Origin: Pseudomonas viridiflava
GTDB lineage: Bacteria; Pseudomonadota; Gammaproteobacteria; Pseudomonadales; Pseudomonadaceae
DNA: 64,000 nt
Assembly: GCF_900580865.1 (NCBI RefSeq)
Contig: NZ_UTBZ01000099.1
Location: 313,921-377,920 of the forward strand
Direction: 5' to 3'
The notes beneath the pieces were generated by a model that saw only the letters and a program-made list of their open reading frames with translations, was not told the DNA's origin and ran no database searches. The position numbers and the translations under genes were made by a program. Shown here one piece after another: positions 42,928 to 50,403 of this stretch. Position 1 is the stretch's first letter; each line of letters opens with the position of its first letter.

Positions 42928-44142
42928 TCATGCGTCCGAGTCCCAGATAATGGTGATGTTGCCGCGCAGCCGGTCGTTCTTGCCGGGGCGCAGGAGAAAA
43001 TCGATCGCAAACGGATCGAGTTCGAAATGCATCGCGCCGGGTTTGCGATCCACGTACAGGCTTGGCTGAAACGGGCCGACCCAGTCGTTGAAGCGCAACG
43101 GAATTTTGTTGACGGGGCCATTTCCGGGGCCGTTGATACCCGCGGGTAACGTCATGGCGACTTGAACCTGAGTGGTATCCCCCGACGGGCTGCCCAATGC
43201 GCAGGAGGAACCACCTTGGGAATTACACAGCAACATGACTTTGAAGCGCGAAGATGCAGAGATGTAGAAGGGTTGATCGCGAAAGATCCGTTTCGGCTTG
43301 CGCCCGCTGTCGATCCACGGCGCCCATCCGCCTTCAGGTTCCAGCGAGACTTTATTGCCGCCCGGTGGCAGATCGACTTTGAGGGTGTGCTGTACGTCCA
43401 GCACGAAGTCCAGGGTCAGGCTGGAATCGTCCGGTTGAAAACTCGACCCCAAATCAAAATCACCGCCATTGCCAAGACTGTAAGTCAATAAGCCGGTGTA
43501 ATTCCCCGACGACATCCCCAACGGATTGGGCGTACGCAGTTCGTAAGCGAAGTCGAGGGTATCGAAGTAAATGGACGGAATTCTCGCCAGGTTCTGCTTC
43601 ACGCAGGACGACTCGACGGGAGTCTTCCAGAAAAACCGGTAAGAGGTAGGCGTGTAGGATCCAACACCGCTGTACAGACAGGGTGGTGCCGCATACACCC
43701 AACTGCTTCCAACCCAGAGTTTTTGATGGCCGAGCAGGACGTCATCCACCCCGACCAGCTCGTGCGCCGGTTGGCTTAGAACATAGTTGGAACCAATACC
43801 GGTGATGCGCACTTCGACGGTTTCCGTTTCCATTGTGTCAGTGTTGGTCACCGTCAACCGGCGCCAGTTGGCAGGCACCTTTATGCCAAAGCCCCAGTAG
43901 GCCGGGAACTCGTGGCTAGAGGTGAAACGCACCGGCAACTGAATACTGAACATGGCATTATCCAGGCATTGATCCGGGTACGACGCGCAGTAACCGCTGT
44001 TCGGGGTCTGGTTGATAAACACATTCTTGTTCGGCTGCGAGGGATCCGGGCGAAACGTTGCGCGGATCTCCTGATTGATTGCCTGGGCCGGCGCCATACT
44101 CAGCGCCAGCGCCAATGCACAACCACCTGTAATGATCTTCAT
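42928..44142 (-). CDS. CS1-type fimbrial tip subunit/adhesin (CooD/CblD-like)
   Basis: Protein of 404 residues with a signal peptide (MKIITGGCALALALSMAPAQA). Its length, its position directly after the usher, and stretches such as NSGYCASYPDQCLDN, YTGLLTYSLGNGGDFDLG and GPFQPSLYVDRKPGAMHFELDPF fit the minor tip adhesin family of CS1/Cbl/CFA-I pili. Tip subunits initiate pilus assembly and bind the receptor. Its start lies four bases after the usher stop, and its stop overlaps the longer chaperone start, so all are co-translated. The receptor is unknown. Confidence 0.85.
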   Translation of the reverse strand: MKIITGGCALALALSMAPAQAINQEIRATFRPDPSQPNKNVFINQTPNSGYCASYPDQCLDNAMFSIQLPVRFTSSHEFPAYWGFGIKVPANWRRLTVTNTDTMETETVEVRITGIGSNYVLSQPAHELVGVDDVLLGHQKLWVGSSWVYAAPPCLYSGVGSYTPTSYRFFWKTPVESSCVKQNLARIPSIYFDTLDFAYELRTPNPLGMSSGNYTGLLTYSLGNGGDFDLGSSFQPDDSSLTLDFVLDVQHTLKVDLPPGGNKVSLEPEGGWAPWIDSGRKPKRIFRDQPFYISASSRFKVMLLCNSQGGSSCALGSPSGDTTQVQVAMTLPAGINGPGNGPVNKIPLRFNDWVGPFQPSLYVDRKPGAMHFELDPFAIDFLLRPGKNDRLRGNITIIWDSDA

Positions 44143-44146
44143 GGAA

Positions 44147-46669
44147 TCAACCTGCCTTCTGTTCGGTGGAATTGACGTCGGCCAGCGTGTCCGGCGTGCA
44201 GCGCAGATCACCGATCATCAGCACATTGTTTTCGCTGCGATGGCTGCCGGCATCGAGGCGGAACTGGCACAGCAACTGGTTCCCCTGACGCACTTCCAGG
44301 GTCGGCGAGCCGGCATTCATTTCCATCGAAAAGAACCCGTCGACTTCGGTCACGCCACGGCTGGCGTGGTTGATCACGTGATGCCCTTTGAGCGGCCGCC
44401 CTTGTCCGTCCACCAGTCGACCGAGCACGGTCAGTGTTTTCATCACGCGGACCTTGCGGTATTCCACCCCGCCCTTGTTCAGGTGATAACGCGTACGCGC
44501 CGGTTCGATGGTGGCGGCCGGCACGTTATTGCCTTCGAAATCGAAACTCACCGAGCTGTTCTGGTAGGCGGTAATCGGGATGAAATTGCGCCCCGGCTTC
44601 AACGCCGCGCCGCCCCCGCTGTAATCGTCGGCGCGCAGAACGATGTCCTCGATGTCCGACTCGACATCGACAATCATCCCGGCGCCGCGCACTTCGCTCT
44701 GGCTGGTCATGAGCATCTGCTGCCCGCCGACCACCAGCGTGCTGTCGACATTGAGGCCGCCGGTGTAGTTGCCGTTGTAGGAGGAACGCTGGATGAAACC
44801 GTCGCCGTTGACCGAATCGGTGCGGAAGTTGGCCAGGCTCGACACGCCTAAGCCATAGGTATCGGTGAGCGCGGTGAGCGAAACGTTTTGCAGGACGTGA
44901 TCCTGAAAATCCTTGCGCCAGCCGAGTGAGGCGTTGTTGTCACGCGTACCGTCGCGGGCCGTGCGCGTTCCGATACTGCCGGTGATCTGCTGGCCGGGTG
45001 CGCCGAGCGCCATGTTGATGCTCAAGTCGACCCCGCGATTGCGCGCATCGCCGCTGTTGAAACTGCCCGGCCGGTCGAAAATCGACAGGCGCCAACTGGC
45101 ATCGCTGCCCAACAGCACCGTGCGCTGGGTCCAGCCCAGATCGACGCCCATGCCTTCGACATTACCCTCGCTGTGCGCCACCCGGGCATTGACCGAGCTC
45201 TTGCTGCTGAGGCGATGGTTGAGCGCCAGCGACGAGTTGCTGGTCTGGCCGATAAACACATTGCGCGGACGCACCCGGGTGCCATCGGGCAGGGTGTCGT
45301 AGGTGTTGGTGGTGTCGAGCCAACTGCGGTTGTGGCTGACGACGATGCTGCCGGCGCCATAGTTGTAGAGGCTTTGCAGGTCGAGACCGGTGCCGTAATC
45401 CTCGGTCTTGTAGACGTTGGCGTAGAGGCTGATGTGGTTGGCCAGCGTCCAGTCGATGGACGTGCCGTATTGCAGCTTTTCGCGAATCTGCCGCGCCGAC
45501 AGGCCGAGAATCACCCGCGGATGCAGCAGGTAATTCACCGAGGCACCGGCCGTCGGGCTGCCGCTGGCCTGGGTGTCCCAGTTGCTCAGCAGTTTCTGTT
45601 CTTCGCCAGCGAAGACGTTGTAGCGCCAGCGCTCGTCGAGGTTGCGCCAGTTGTTGGGCTTGTACACCAACTCCTGGGTGGTGGAGGTGATCTGGCCGTC
45701 TTCGATCAGCCGTACTTCCACTTCATAAATGCCACCGGGCAACGGTCGAGTGTCGAGGGTCTGCAAACCGGCCGGCACCGACTGGGTATTGATCAACAGG
45801 CCATCGCGCCAGATCTCCACCGAACCCTGACGGTTGGCGGTGACGTAGATCGGATAAACGCTGGGCATCGGGCTGTTGATGGCGAGGCTGTCGGAGCTGC
45901 CGTACATCACACCGACGGCGGTGTCGGGGCTGGTGCCGAACGTGCGCGGCTGACGCGTCAGCCCTTCGGAATTGGGGGTGAAATAGCCCAGACGGAAAAA
46001 ACTGCCTTGCAGTTCGCGCTGGGTGTGCAGCTCTTGAATGGCGTGATACAGCTTGTCGTCCGGACCGCCAAGACGGGCCACTTGCAGGTTGAGCGTCTGG
46101 CTCCAGTTGCCCAGGCTTGAGCTGGCCTCGAGGCCGAAGCGACCGCCAAGATCCTGCTCCTGACCGCCATTGAGGTTGAGCTGGTTACGCACCATCAAGC
46201 CATGACTGCCGCTCTCGGGCTGATCGTAATAACGCTTGGCCTCGACATCGCGCTCGGCATTTTCAGTGAGGATCGAGACCAGCGAATTTTCCAGGTTGTA
46301 GTGCACCGCCAGAAACTGCTCCGGGCAGGAACCGCTACACGCTCCCAGCGGCACGCCGGGCTTGAGATAACTTGCCCACTTTTCGCGTTCGGCGGGGCCA
46401 AAACGGTTTTCGCTGGTGTCGGTGAATTCGAGCAGGGTGATGCGATCATCGCGGGACAACACCACCATGGCCTCACCCAGCGGCTGCTGGTCGACTTCGA
46501 CCCGTACCGCCAGAGGCACATCAAAGAAATGCTCTTCGAAATCCGCCGGCAACCCCTTGGCCTGCGCCAGCAGACTGCGGGGTGTGGTACCGGTGGAGTT
46601 GGAAGCCACGGCTGCGCTGGCACAAAACAACAGCGCAAGCGCAGCCGCGATGGGTGTCATCGGGAACAT
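44147..46669 (-). CDS. CS1-type fimbrial outer-membrane usher (CooC/CblC-like)
   Basis: Outer-membrane assembly platform of 840 residues for alternate chaperone-usher pili. The signal peptide is MFPMTPIAAALALLFCASAAVA. The N-terminal domain contains a cysteine pair CSGSCPEQF. The middle is beta-barrel-like with many alternating Asp/Asn/Gly turns (LDTRPLPGGIYEVEVRLIEDGQ). The C-terminal part has an MKTLTVLGRLVDGQGRPLKGHHVINHASRGVTEVDG module. An upstream frame extension to 46714 lacks a signal peptide at its start. It lies between the major pilin and the tip subunit. Confidence 0.88.
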   Translation of the reverse strand: MFPMTPIAAALALLFCASAAVASNSTGTTPRSLLAQAKGLPADFEEHFFDVPLAVRVEVDQQPLGEAMVVLSRDDRITLLEFTDTSENRFGPAEREKWASYLKPGVPLGACSGSCPEQFLAVHYNLENSLVSILTENAERDVEAKRYYDQPESGSHGLMVRNQLNLNGGQEQDLGGRFGLEASSSLGNWSQTLNLQVARLGGPDDKLYHAIQELHTQRELQGSFFRLGYFTPNSEGLTRQPRTFGTSPDTAVGVMYGSSDSLAINSPMPSVYPIYVTANRQGSVEIWRDGLLINTQSVPAGLQTLDTRPLPGGIYEVEVRLIEDGQITSTTQELVYKPNNWRNLDERWRYNVFAGEEQKLLSNWDTQASGSPTAGASVNYLLHPRVILGLSARQIREKLQYGTSIDWTLANHISLYANVYKTEDYGTGLDLQSLYNYGAGSIVVSHNRSWLDTTNTYDTLPDGTRVRPRNVFIGQTSNSSLALNHRLSSKSSVNARVAHSEGNVEGMGVDLGWTQRTVLLGSDASWRLSIFDRPGSFNSGDARNRGVDLSINMALGAPGQQITGSIGTRTARDGTRDNNASLGWRKDFQDHVLQNVSLTALTDTYGLGVSSLANFRTDSVNGDGFIQRSSYNGNYTGGLNVDSTLVVGGQQMLMTSQSEVRGAGMIVDVESDIEDIVLRADDYSGGGAALKPGRNFIPITAYQNSSVSFDFEGNNVPAATIEPARTRYHLNKGGVEYRKVRVMKTLTVLGRLVDGQGRPLKGHHVINHASRGVTEVDGFFSMEMNAGSPTLEVRQGNQLLCQFRLDAGSHRSENNVLMIGDLRCTPDTLADVNSTEQKAG

Positions 46670-46782
46670 GAACTCGTACTCTGATTTACAAACAAGGAAA
46701 GTCCGCCGGGGCAAACACTGCTGCCTGCCCCGTCGGTTAGCGCCACTTGTAAAAGTGCACGCTTAGTGCCTGATCAATGTGA

Positions 46783-47274
46783 TCAGTTGCCAGCAACCGG
46801 CGGCACAGCATCAAAGATCATCGCCACGGAACCGGTGTAATCGCCCGGCTCGAAGTTGCTGCCACGCGCGGTAATTTTCAGCGGAGCGCGGTAGTTGACG
46901 TCGGACTCCGATTCACCCACAACCATTTGCGGGGTCAGGGTCAGTTCCCTGTTGTTAAGCAAGACTTGCAGGTCGATCGTGGTGTTGCCGGCCACCAGTT
47001 TCGGCTGGCTTTCCAGGCTGGCGTGAACCGAACCGTTGTTGTTGCGCACATCGAAGAAGCCATTGACGTCGCGCATCTTGCCGGTGGTCGGCTGATAGCT
47101 CATGTCCTGGTCCTTGTTGACCAGATCCGGGTCGGTCGGCACTACATAGAAACCGTTGGTCGGCACATGAGCGACAAGGCTGATCGAGTGCGACGCTTCA
47201 CCAGCGGCGAATGCGCCAGTGGAACCCATTGCCAGAAGAGCCAGTGGAGCGGCGATTGCGAGTTTCTTGAACAT
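46783..47274 (-). CDS. CS1-type major fimbrial subunit (CblA/CooA-like)
   Basis: Major shaft pilin, 163 residues, with a clear signal peptide (MFKKLAIAAPLALLAMGSTGAFA). The mature protein carries the family's N-terminal donor-like strand (SHSISLVAHVPTNGFYVVPTDPDLV) and ends in GDYTGSVAMIFDAVPPVAGN. It is first in a five-gene minus-strand operon: pilin, usher, tip, chaperone, minor subunit. AGGT lies nine bases before the ATG at 47274. The 113-bp gap to the usher gene could hold a transcript-processing or attenuation point that makes pilin more abundant. Confidence 0.88.
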   Translation of the reverse strand: MFKKLAIAAPLALLAMGSTGAFAAGEASHSISLVAHVPTNGFYVVPTDPDLVNKDQDMSYQPTTGKMRDVNGFFDVRNNNGSVHASLESQPKLVAGNTTIDLQVLLNNRELTLTPQMVVGESESDVNYRAPLKITARGSNFEPGDYTGSVAMIFDAVPPVAGN

Positions 47275-47308
47275 CGTTATGTACCTGTTTTCTTGATAGG
47301 GGGATGAA

Positions 47309-47381
47309 CATTGAAAGTTCAAGAAAAACACTGCCCGAGTCGCTGCCCGAGTTGAGCCAGGTCAAACTTGAACTTTCAATG
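47309..47381. repeat. 15-bp perfect inverted repeat upstream of the fimbrial operon
   Basis: CATTGAAAGTTCAAG (47309-47323) and CTTGAACTTTCAATG (47367-47381) are exact reverse complements separated by 43 bases. The left arm begins 35 bases upstream of the pilin start codon. The spacer contains CTGCCCGAGT twice. It could be a long stem in the pilin leader RNA, a regulator-binding pair, or the arms of a small invertible segment. Confidence 0.85.
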
Positions 47382-47565
47382 CCGGGGCATCATCGGCTGT
47401 TGTCTCTGGAAAGTAAGCAGGCAACTTCCGACAACCTCGTAGTTAATCAACCCCATGACCCGCGAGAAAAAAGAACAAAAAACAGATATTCGAAACAGTG
47501 ACTGTAAGTTCCACCCTACAGACAGTTTCAGTTAAAAAACCATACAGCAACTTCGCCTCGCCAAT

Positions 47566-47639
47566 ACGGTAACTTGTGGTTATTTAGAATATGTACTCTA
47601 GAGCAAATAGAGTGATGACTTTAACTTTGAAGTTACCGT
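47566..47639. repeat. 10-bp perfect inverted repeat in the fimbrial/padR control region
   Basis: ACGGTAACTT (47566-47575) and AAGTTACCGT (47630-47639) are exact reverse complements 54 bases apart, in an AT-rich stretch between the pilin gene and the padR-type gene. The right arm overlaps a small AACTT-TG-AAGTT palindrome. Confidence 0.7.
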
Positions 47640-47736
47640 TTCCGACAGCCGGCGAAAAAATCACCGCTGGCGCTGGAGTCGATTCCGCCGCTCGTCAGCC
47701 AGCACCCTGCTTCAGGGAAAAACGTCTTGCGCAGAC

Positions 47737-47754
47737 CTTAAGATATATCTTAAG
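47737..47754. promoter_or_regulatory. 18-bp perfect palindrome, probable PadR operator
   Basis: CTTAAGATATATCTTAAG is self-complementary throughout. It lies 31 bases upstream of the padR-type start codon, where core promoter elements are expected. PadR regulators bind AT-rich palindromes, so this is a likely autoregulatory operator also controlling the ferric-reductase gene behind it. Confidence 0.7.
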
Positions 47755-47785
47755 TTGTATCTAAATACGACGAGAGAAGACTGAA

Positions 47786-48361
47786 ATGAGAGACCATCAT
47801 TCCCCCCACCGCGAACACGGCGACGGCCGCGACGGCTTCGAGAAACGCCCCGGACGCGAGCGCGGCGGCCGTGGCCCCCGGGTGTTCGCCCCCGGCGATC
47901 TGAAATTGCTGTTGCTGGCGCTGGTCGCCGAACAGCCGTGCCACGGCTACGACCTGATCCGCCAGATCGAAGGCATGTTCGACGGCGCCTACAGCCCCAG
48001 CCCCGGCGTGATCTACCCGACCCTGACCTTTCTCGAAGAGAGCGAACTGATCACTGGCGATGCCGAGGGCGGCAAAAAACGCTACAGCGCCACCGAGGCC
48101 GGTCGTTTGTCTTTAAGCGAACAAGCCGTAGCACTCGATGGCGTACGCATGCGCATCGATGTCAGCAAACGTTCGCTGCGCGGCCATGATCGACCGCCGG
48201 AAATCCACGAAGCCGTACACAACCTGCGCCATGCCCTGCAAATGCACCACGGACGCTGGAGCGCCGAAGAAATCCTGCGTGTGCGTGACCTGCTCAACGA
48301 CACCGCCAAAGCCATCGTCGACGGCCCCGCCGTTCAACCTGCCCCGGAGAAAGCCGAATGA
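47786..48361 (+). CDS. PadR family regulator with His-rich N-terminus (YqjI/NfeR-like)
   Basis: Metal-responsive repressor candidate of 191 residues. The first 30 residues are rich in His, Arg and Gly (HHSPHREH at residues 4-11), as in E. coli YqjI, whose N-terminal tail binds nickel. The winged-helix PadR domain follows (LKLLLLALVAEQPCHGYDLIRQIE, then SPGVIYPTLTFLEESELI). The downstream siderophore-interacting-protein gene overlaps by four bases (ATGA), exactly the type of partner (yqjH) regulated by YqjI. An 18-bp palindrome upstream is the probable operator. Metal identity is inferred from the E. coli pair. Confidence 0.85.
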   Translation: MRDHHSPHREHGDGRDGFEKRPGRERGGRGPRVFAPGDLKLLLLALVAEQPCHGYDLIRQIEGMFDGAYSPSPGVIYPTLTFLEESELITGDAEGGKKRYSATEAGRLSLSEQAVALDGVRMRIDVSKRSLRGHDRPPEIHEAVHNLRHALQMHHGRWSAEEILRVRDLLNDTAKAIVDGPAVQPAPEKAE

Positions 48362-49146
48362 CTGCAGTCGATACCCAAACCATTCACCGCGTGATGCACG
48401 AAATCAAACGCCGCAAGCTCGAAGTGCTGCGCGTGGTCGACCTGACGCCGCGCATGCGCCGTATCACCCTCGGCGGGCCGGAGCTGGCCGGGTTTATCAG
48501 CCTGGGCACTGACGACCACGTCAAATTGCTGTTCCCGCAGAACGCCGAACAAGCGGCCGCGCTGGAAACCATGGTGCTCGGCGCCGGCAAGGACGACGGA
48601 CCGAAGCCGGAAATGCGCGACTACACCCCGCGTCGCTACGACCTCGATGCGCTGGAGCTGGACATCGACTTCGTTCTGCACGGTGACGGCCCTGCGTCGA
48701 CCTGGGCGGAACAAGCGCAACCGGGACAATTCCTGCACATCGGCGGCCCGCGCGGTTCGATGATCGTGCCGGACATTTTCGACAGCTACCTGCTGATCGG
48801 CGACGAAACCGCCCTGCCCGCCATCGCCCGTCGCCTCGAAGGCCTGGCGGCCAATCGCAAAGCCTTGGTCGTGATTGAGGTGGAGAACGGCGCCGAGCAG
48901 CAAGTGCTGGAGAGCCCGGCGCAGGTCAATGTGATCTGGGTGCTGCGCGAGGGTGGCCGGGACAACCTGCTGACCACGGTCAAACAGTTGCAAGTGCCCA
49001 CGGGCAATCTGTATGCATGGGTCGCGACCGAAACGAAAGTTTCACGGCAGATTCGCCGGGTGCTGATCGATGAGCATGGGTTGGATGAGCAACTGATCAA
49101 AGCCGTCGGCTACTGGCGCGCTGAAGGCACCTCCGAAGAGGAGTAA
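48358..49146 (+). CDS. Siderophore-interacting protein / ferric reductase (YqjH-like)
   Basis: NAD(P)H-dependent flavin ferric-siderophore reductase of the SIP family, 262 residues. The FAD-binding motif RDYT is at 87-90 (MRDYTPRRYD), and HIGGPRGSMIVPD and LIGDETALPAI are further SIP signatures. The C-terminal KAVGYWRAEG segment is typical of SIPs. It would release iron from ferric chelates in the cytoplasm. It is translationally coupled to the PadR-type regulator, so expression probably depends on a metal sensed by that protein. Confidence 0.9.
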   Translation: MTAVDTQTIHRVMHEIKRRKLEVLRVVDLTPRMRRITLGGPELAGFISLGTDDHVKLLFPQNAEQAAALETMVLGAGKDDGPKPEMRDYTPRRYDLDALELDIDFVLHGDGPASTWAEQAQPGQFLHIGGPRGSMIVPDIFDSYLLIGDETALPAIARRLEGLAANRKALVVIEVENGAEQQVLESPAQVNVIWVLREGGRDNLLTTVKQLQVPTGNLYAWVATETKVSRQIRRVLIDEHGLDEQLIKAVGYWRAEGTSEEE

Positions 49147-49154
49147 ATCCCCAG

Positions 49155-49236
49155 ATCAAAAGATCGCAGCCTTCGGCAGCTCCTACATTGGAATGCGTGT
49201 ACCTGTAGGAGCTGCCGAAGGCTGCGATCTTTTGAT
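49155..49236. repeat. 33-bp perfect hairpin element, copy 1
   Basis: Two 33-base arms (TGTAGGAGCTGCCGAAGG... at 49204-49236 and its exact complement at 49155-49187) enclose 16 bases. The same unit occurs at 54466 and 61502. It separates the convergent ferric-reductase and Pr6Pr genes and can terminate transcription from both sides. Confidence 0.88.
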
Positions 49237-49238
49237 TT

Positions 49239-49871
49239 TCATCGCCGCAATCGGTCCAAGCCAATGACCAACAACCCGATCAGCACAAACCCCGCCAAAA
49301 TCCCTCCGGCATTGATCAGCACCTGTGGATAACCCAACACCGCCACATCAATAAACGGGTATGCATACGCGCCGAGCAAATGCCCGCGCAGCAACGCGTA
49401 GATGAAATACACCAGCGGATAAATCAGCCACACCGGCAGATGCCAAAGGCGCAAGGTGCCCTTGGGTACGCACAGCCACCAATACCCCAGAAACAGCAGC
49501 GGCATCACATCGTGCAGCAGTTCATCGGCGATAAATTGCCATCCTTCCGGATGCCACAAATGCCGCAGCAAAATACTGTAGGCCAGTCCCACCACAGCGA
49601 TACTCACGGCAATCCCGCTACTCACCCATGGCTGCAAAAACCAGCGGCGCGCAGCAGATTCACGCGCGGTCACGGCACAGGTCAGCACCGTCGCCACCAG
49701 CGTGTTGGTCAGAATCGTGAAGTAACTGAAAAAGCTCACCAGCCCGCCCAACAGGCTGGCACCGACGCTCAAGCGCGCGAAGAAAATCAGATAAAGCTGA
49801 ATGCCCAGCCCCGCCCAGCCCAGTACGGCTGCGCAGGTGATCAGGCGACGACGCCAACAACCGGCGTCCAT
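49239..49871 (-). CDS. Pr6Pr family membrane protein
   Basis: Integral membrane protein of 210 residues with six hydrophobic segments (AAVLGWAGLGIQLYLIFF, FFSYFTILTNTLVATVLTCAV and others). The FSYFTILTN stretch and WHLPVWLIYPLVYFIYAL are characteristic of the Pr6Pr family, whose function is unknown. The stop codon lies three bases from the end of the hairpin repeat, and the start lies one base after the stop of the VF530-type gene, indicating a two-gene operon. Confidence 0.83.
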   Translation of the reverse strand: MDAGCWRRRLITCAAVLGWAGLGIQLYLIFFARLSVGASLLGGLVSFFSYFTILTNTLVATVLTCAVTARESAARRWFLQPWVSSGIAVSIAVVGLAYSILLRHLWHPEGWQFIADELLHDVMPLLFLGYWWLCVPKGTLRLWHLPVWLIYPLVYFIYALLRGHLLGAYAYPFIDVAVLGYPQVLINAGGILAGFVLIGLLVIGLDRLRR

Positions 49872-49872
49872 G

Positions 49873-50103
49873 TCAGAGCGGTCGCTTGGTGCGCATCAAC
49901 TTCACGTACAGACGCTCGACCTTCTCCCGTGCCCATGGGGTTTTGCGCAGAAACGTCAGGCTCGACTTGATGCTCGGATCGCTCTTGAAGCAACGAATAT
50001 CGATGCGCTCGGCCAGCCCCGACCATTCGTAATGGCTCACCAGTGCGTTGAGGATCTGTTCAAGGGTCACGCCATGCAGTGGATCGGGGGTTTGTTCGTT
50101 CAT
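49873..50103 (-). CDS. VF530 family DNA-binding protein
   Basis: Small protein of 76 residues (PLHGVTLEQILNALVSHYEW, FKSDPSIKSSLTFLRKTPWAREKVERLYV) that matches the VF530/DUF2132 family by sequence pattern. Members are described as small helical DNA-binding proteins of unknown role. It is basic at the C-terminus and is co-transcribed with the Pr6Pr gene. Confidence 0.85.
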   Translation of the reverse strand: MNEQTPDPLHGVTLEQILNALVSHYEWSGLAERIDIRCFKSDPSIKSSLTFLRKTPWAREKVERLYVKLMRTKRPL

Positions 50104-50403
50104 GCCAGGCCTTTGGGCGAAGTGAAAATGCAGAAGCCGCGCACCTTAGCCGAGGGGGTGTTCGGGTGGAAGGCTTACCTTCAAATGTAGGCCAACCTGA
50201 AAAGATCGCAGGCTGCGAACCGGCCGACAATGCGCCCGTTTGCCGCACTGTTACCGAATCCGAAACGCTGCATGTTCACAAAAGGCCTTTGTCTTTTTGT
50301 AACAGATCATTATCCTGCCGCCCTTCCGCTGAATCGCTTCACTGCCTGCGACTTATTGAAGCACTCAGCCCGCACCCCGAAAACACCAAAAAAAGACTGA
50401 GCC
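50104..50403. other. Intergenic region upstream of oprB with a palindrome
   Basis: 300 bases separate the divergent VF530-type and oprB genes. ACAAAAGGCCTTTGT (50278-50292) is palindromic apart from one unpaired base, contains the perfect AAAGGCCTTT core, and lies about 110 bases before the porin start. It may be an operator for a sugar-responsive regulator. A fragment resembling the hairpin-element arm (AAAAGATCGCAGGCTGCGA) is at 50201-50219. Confidence 0.5.
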
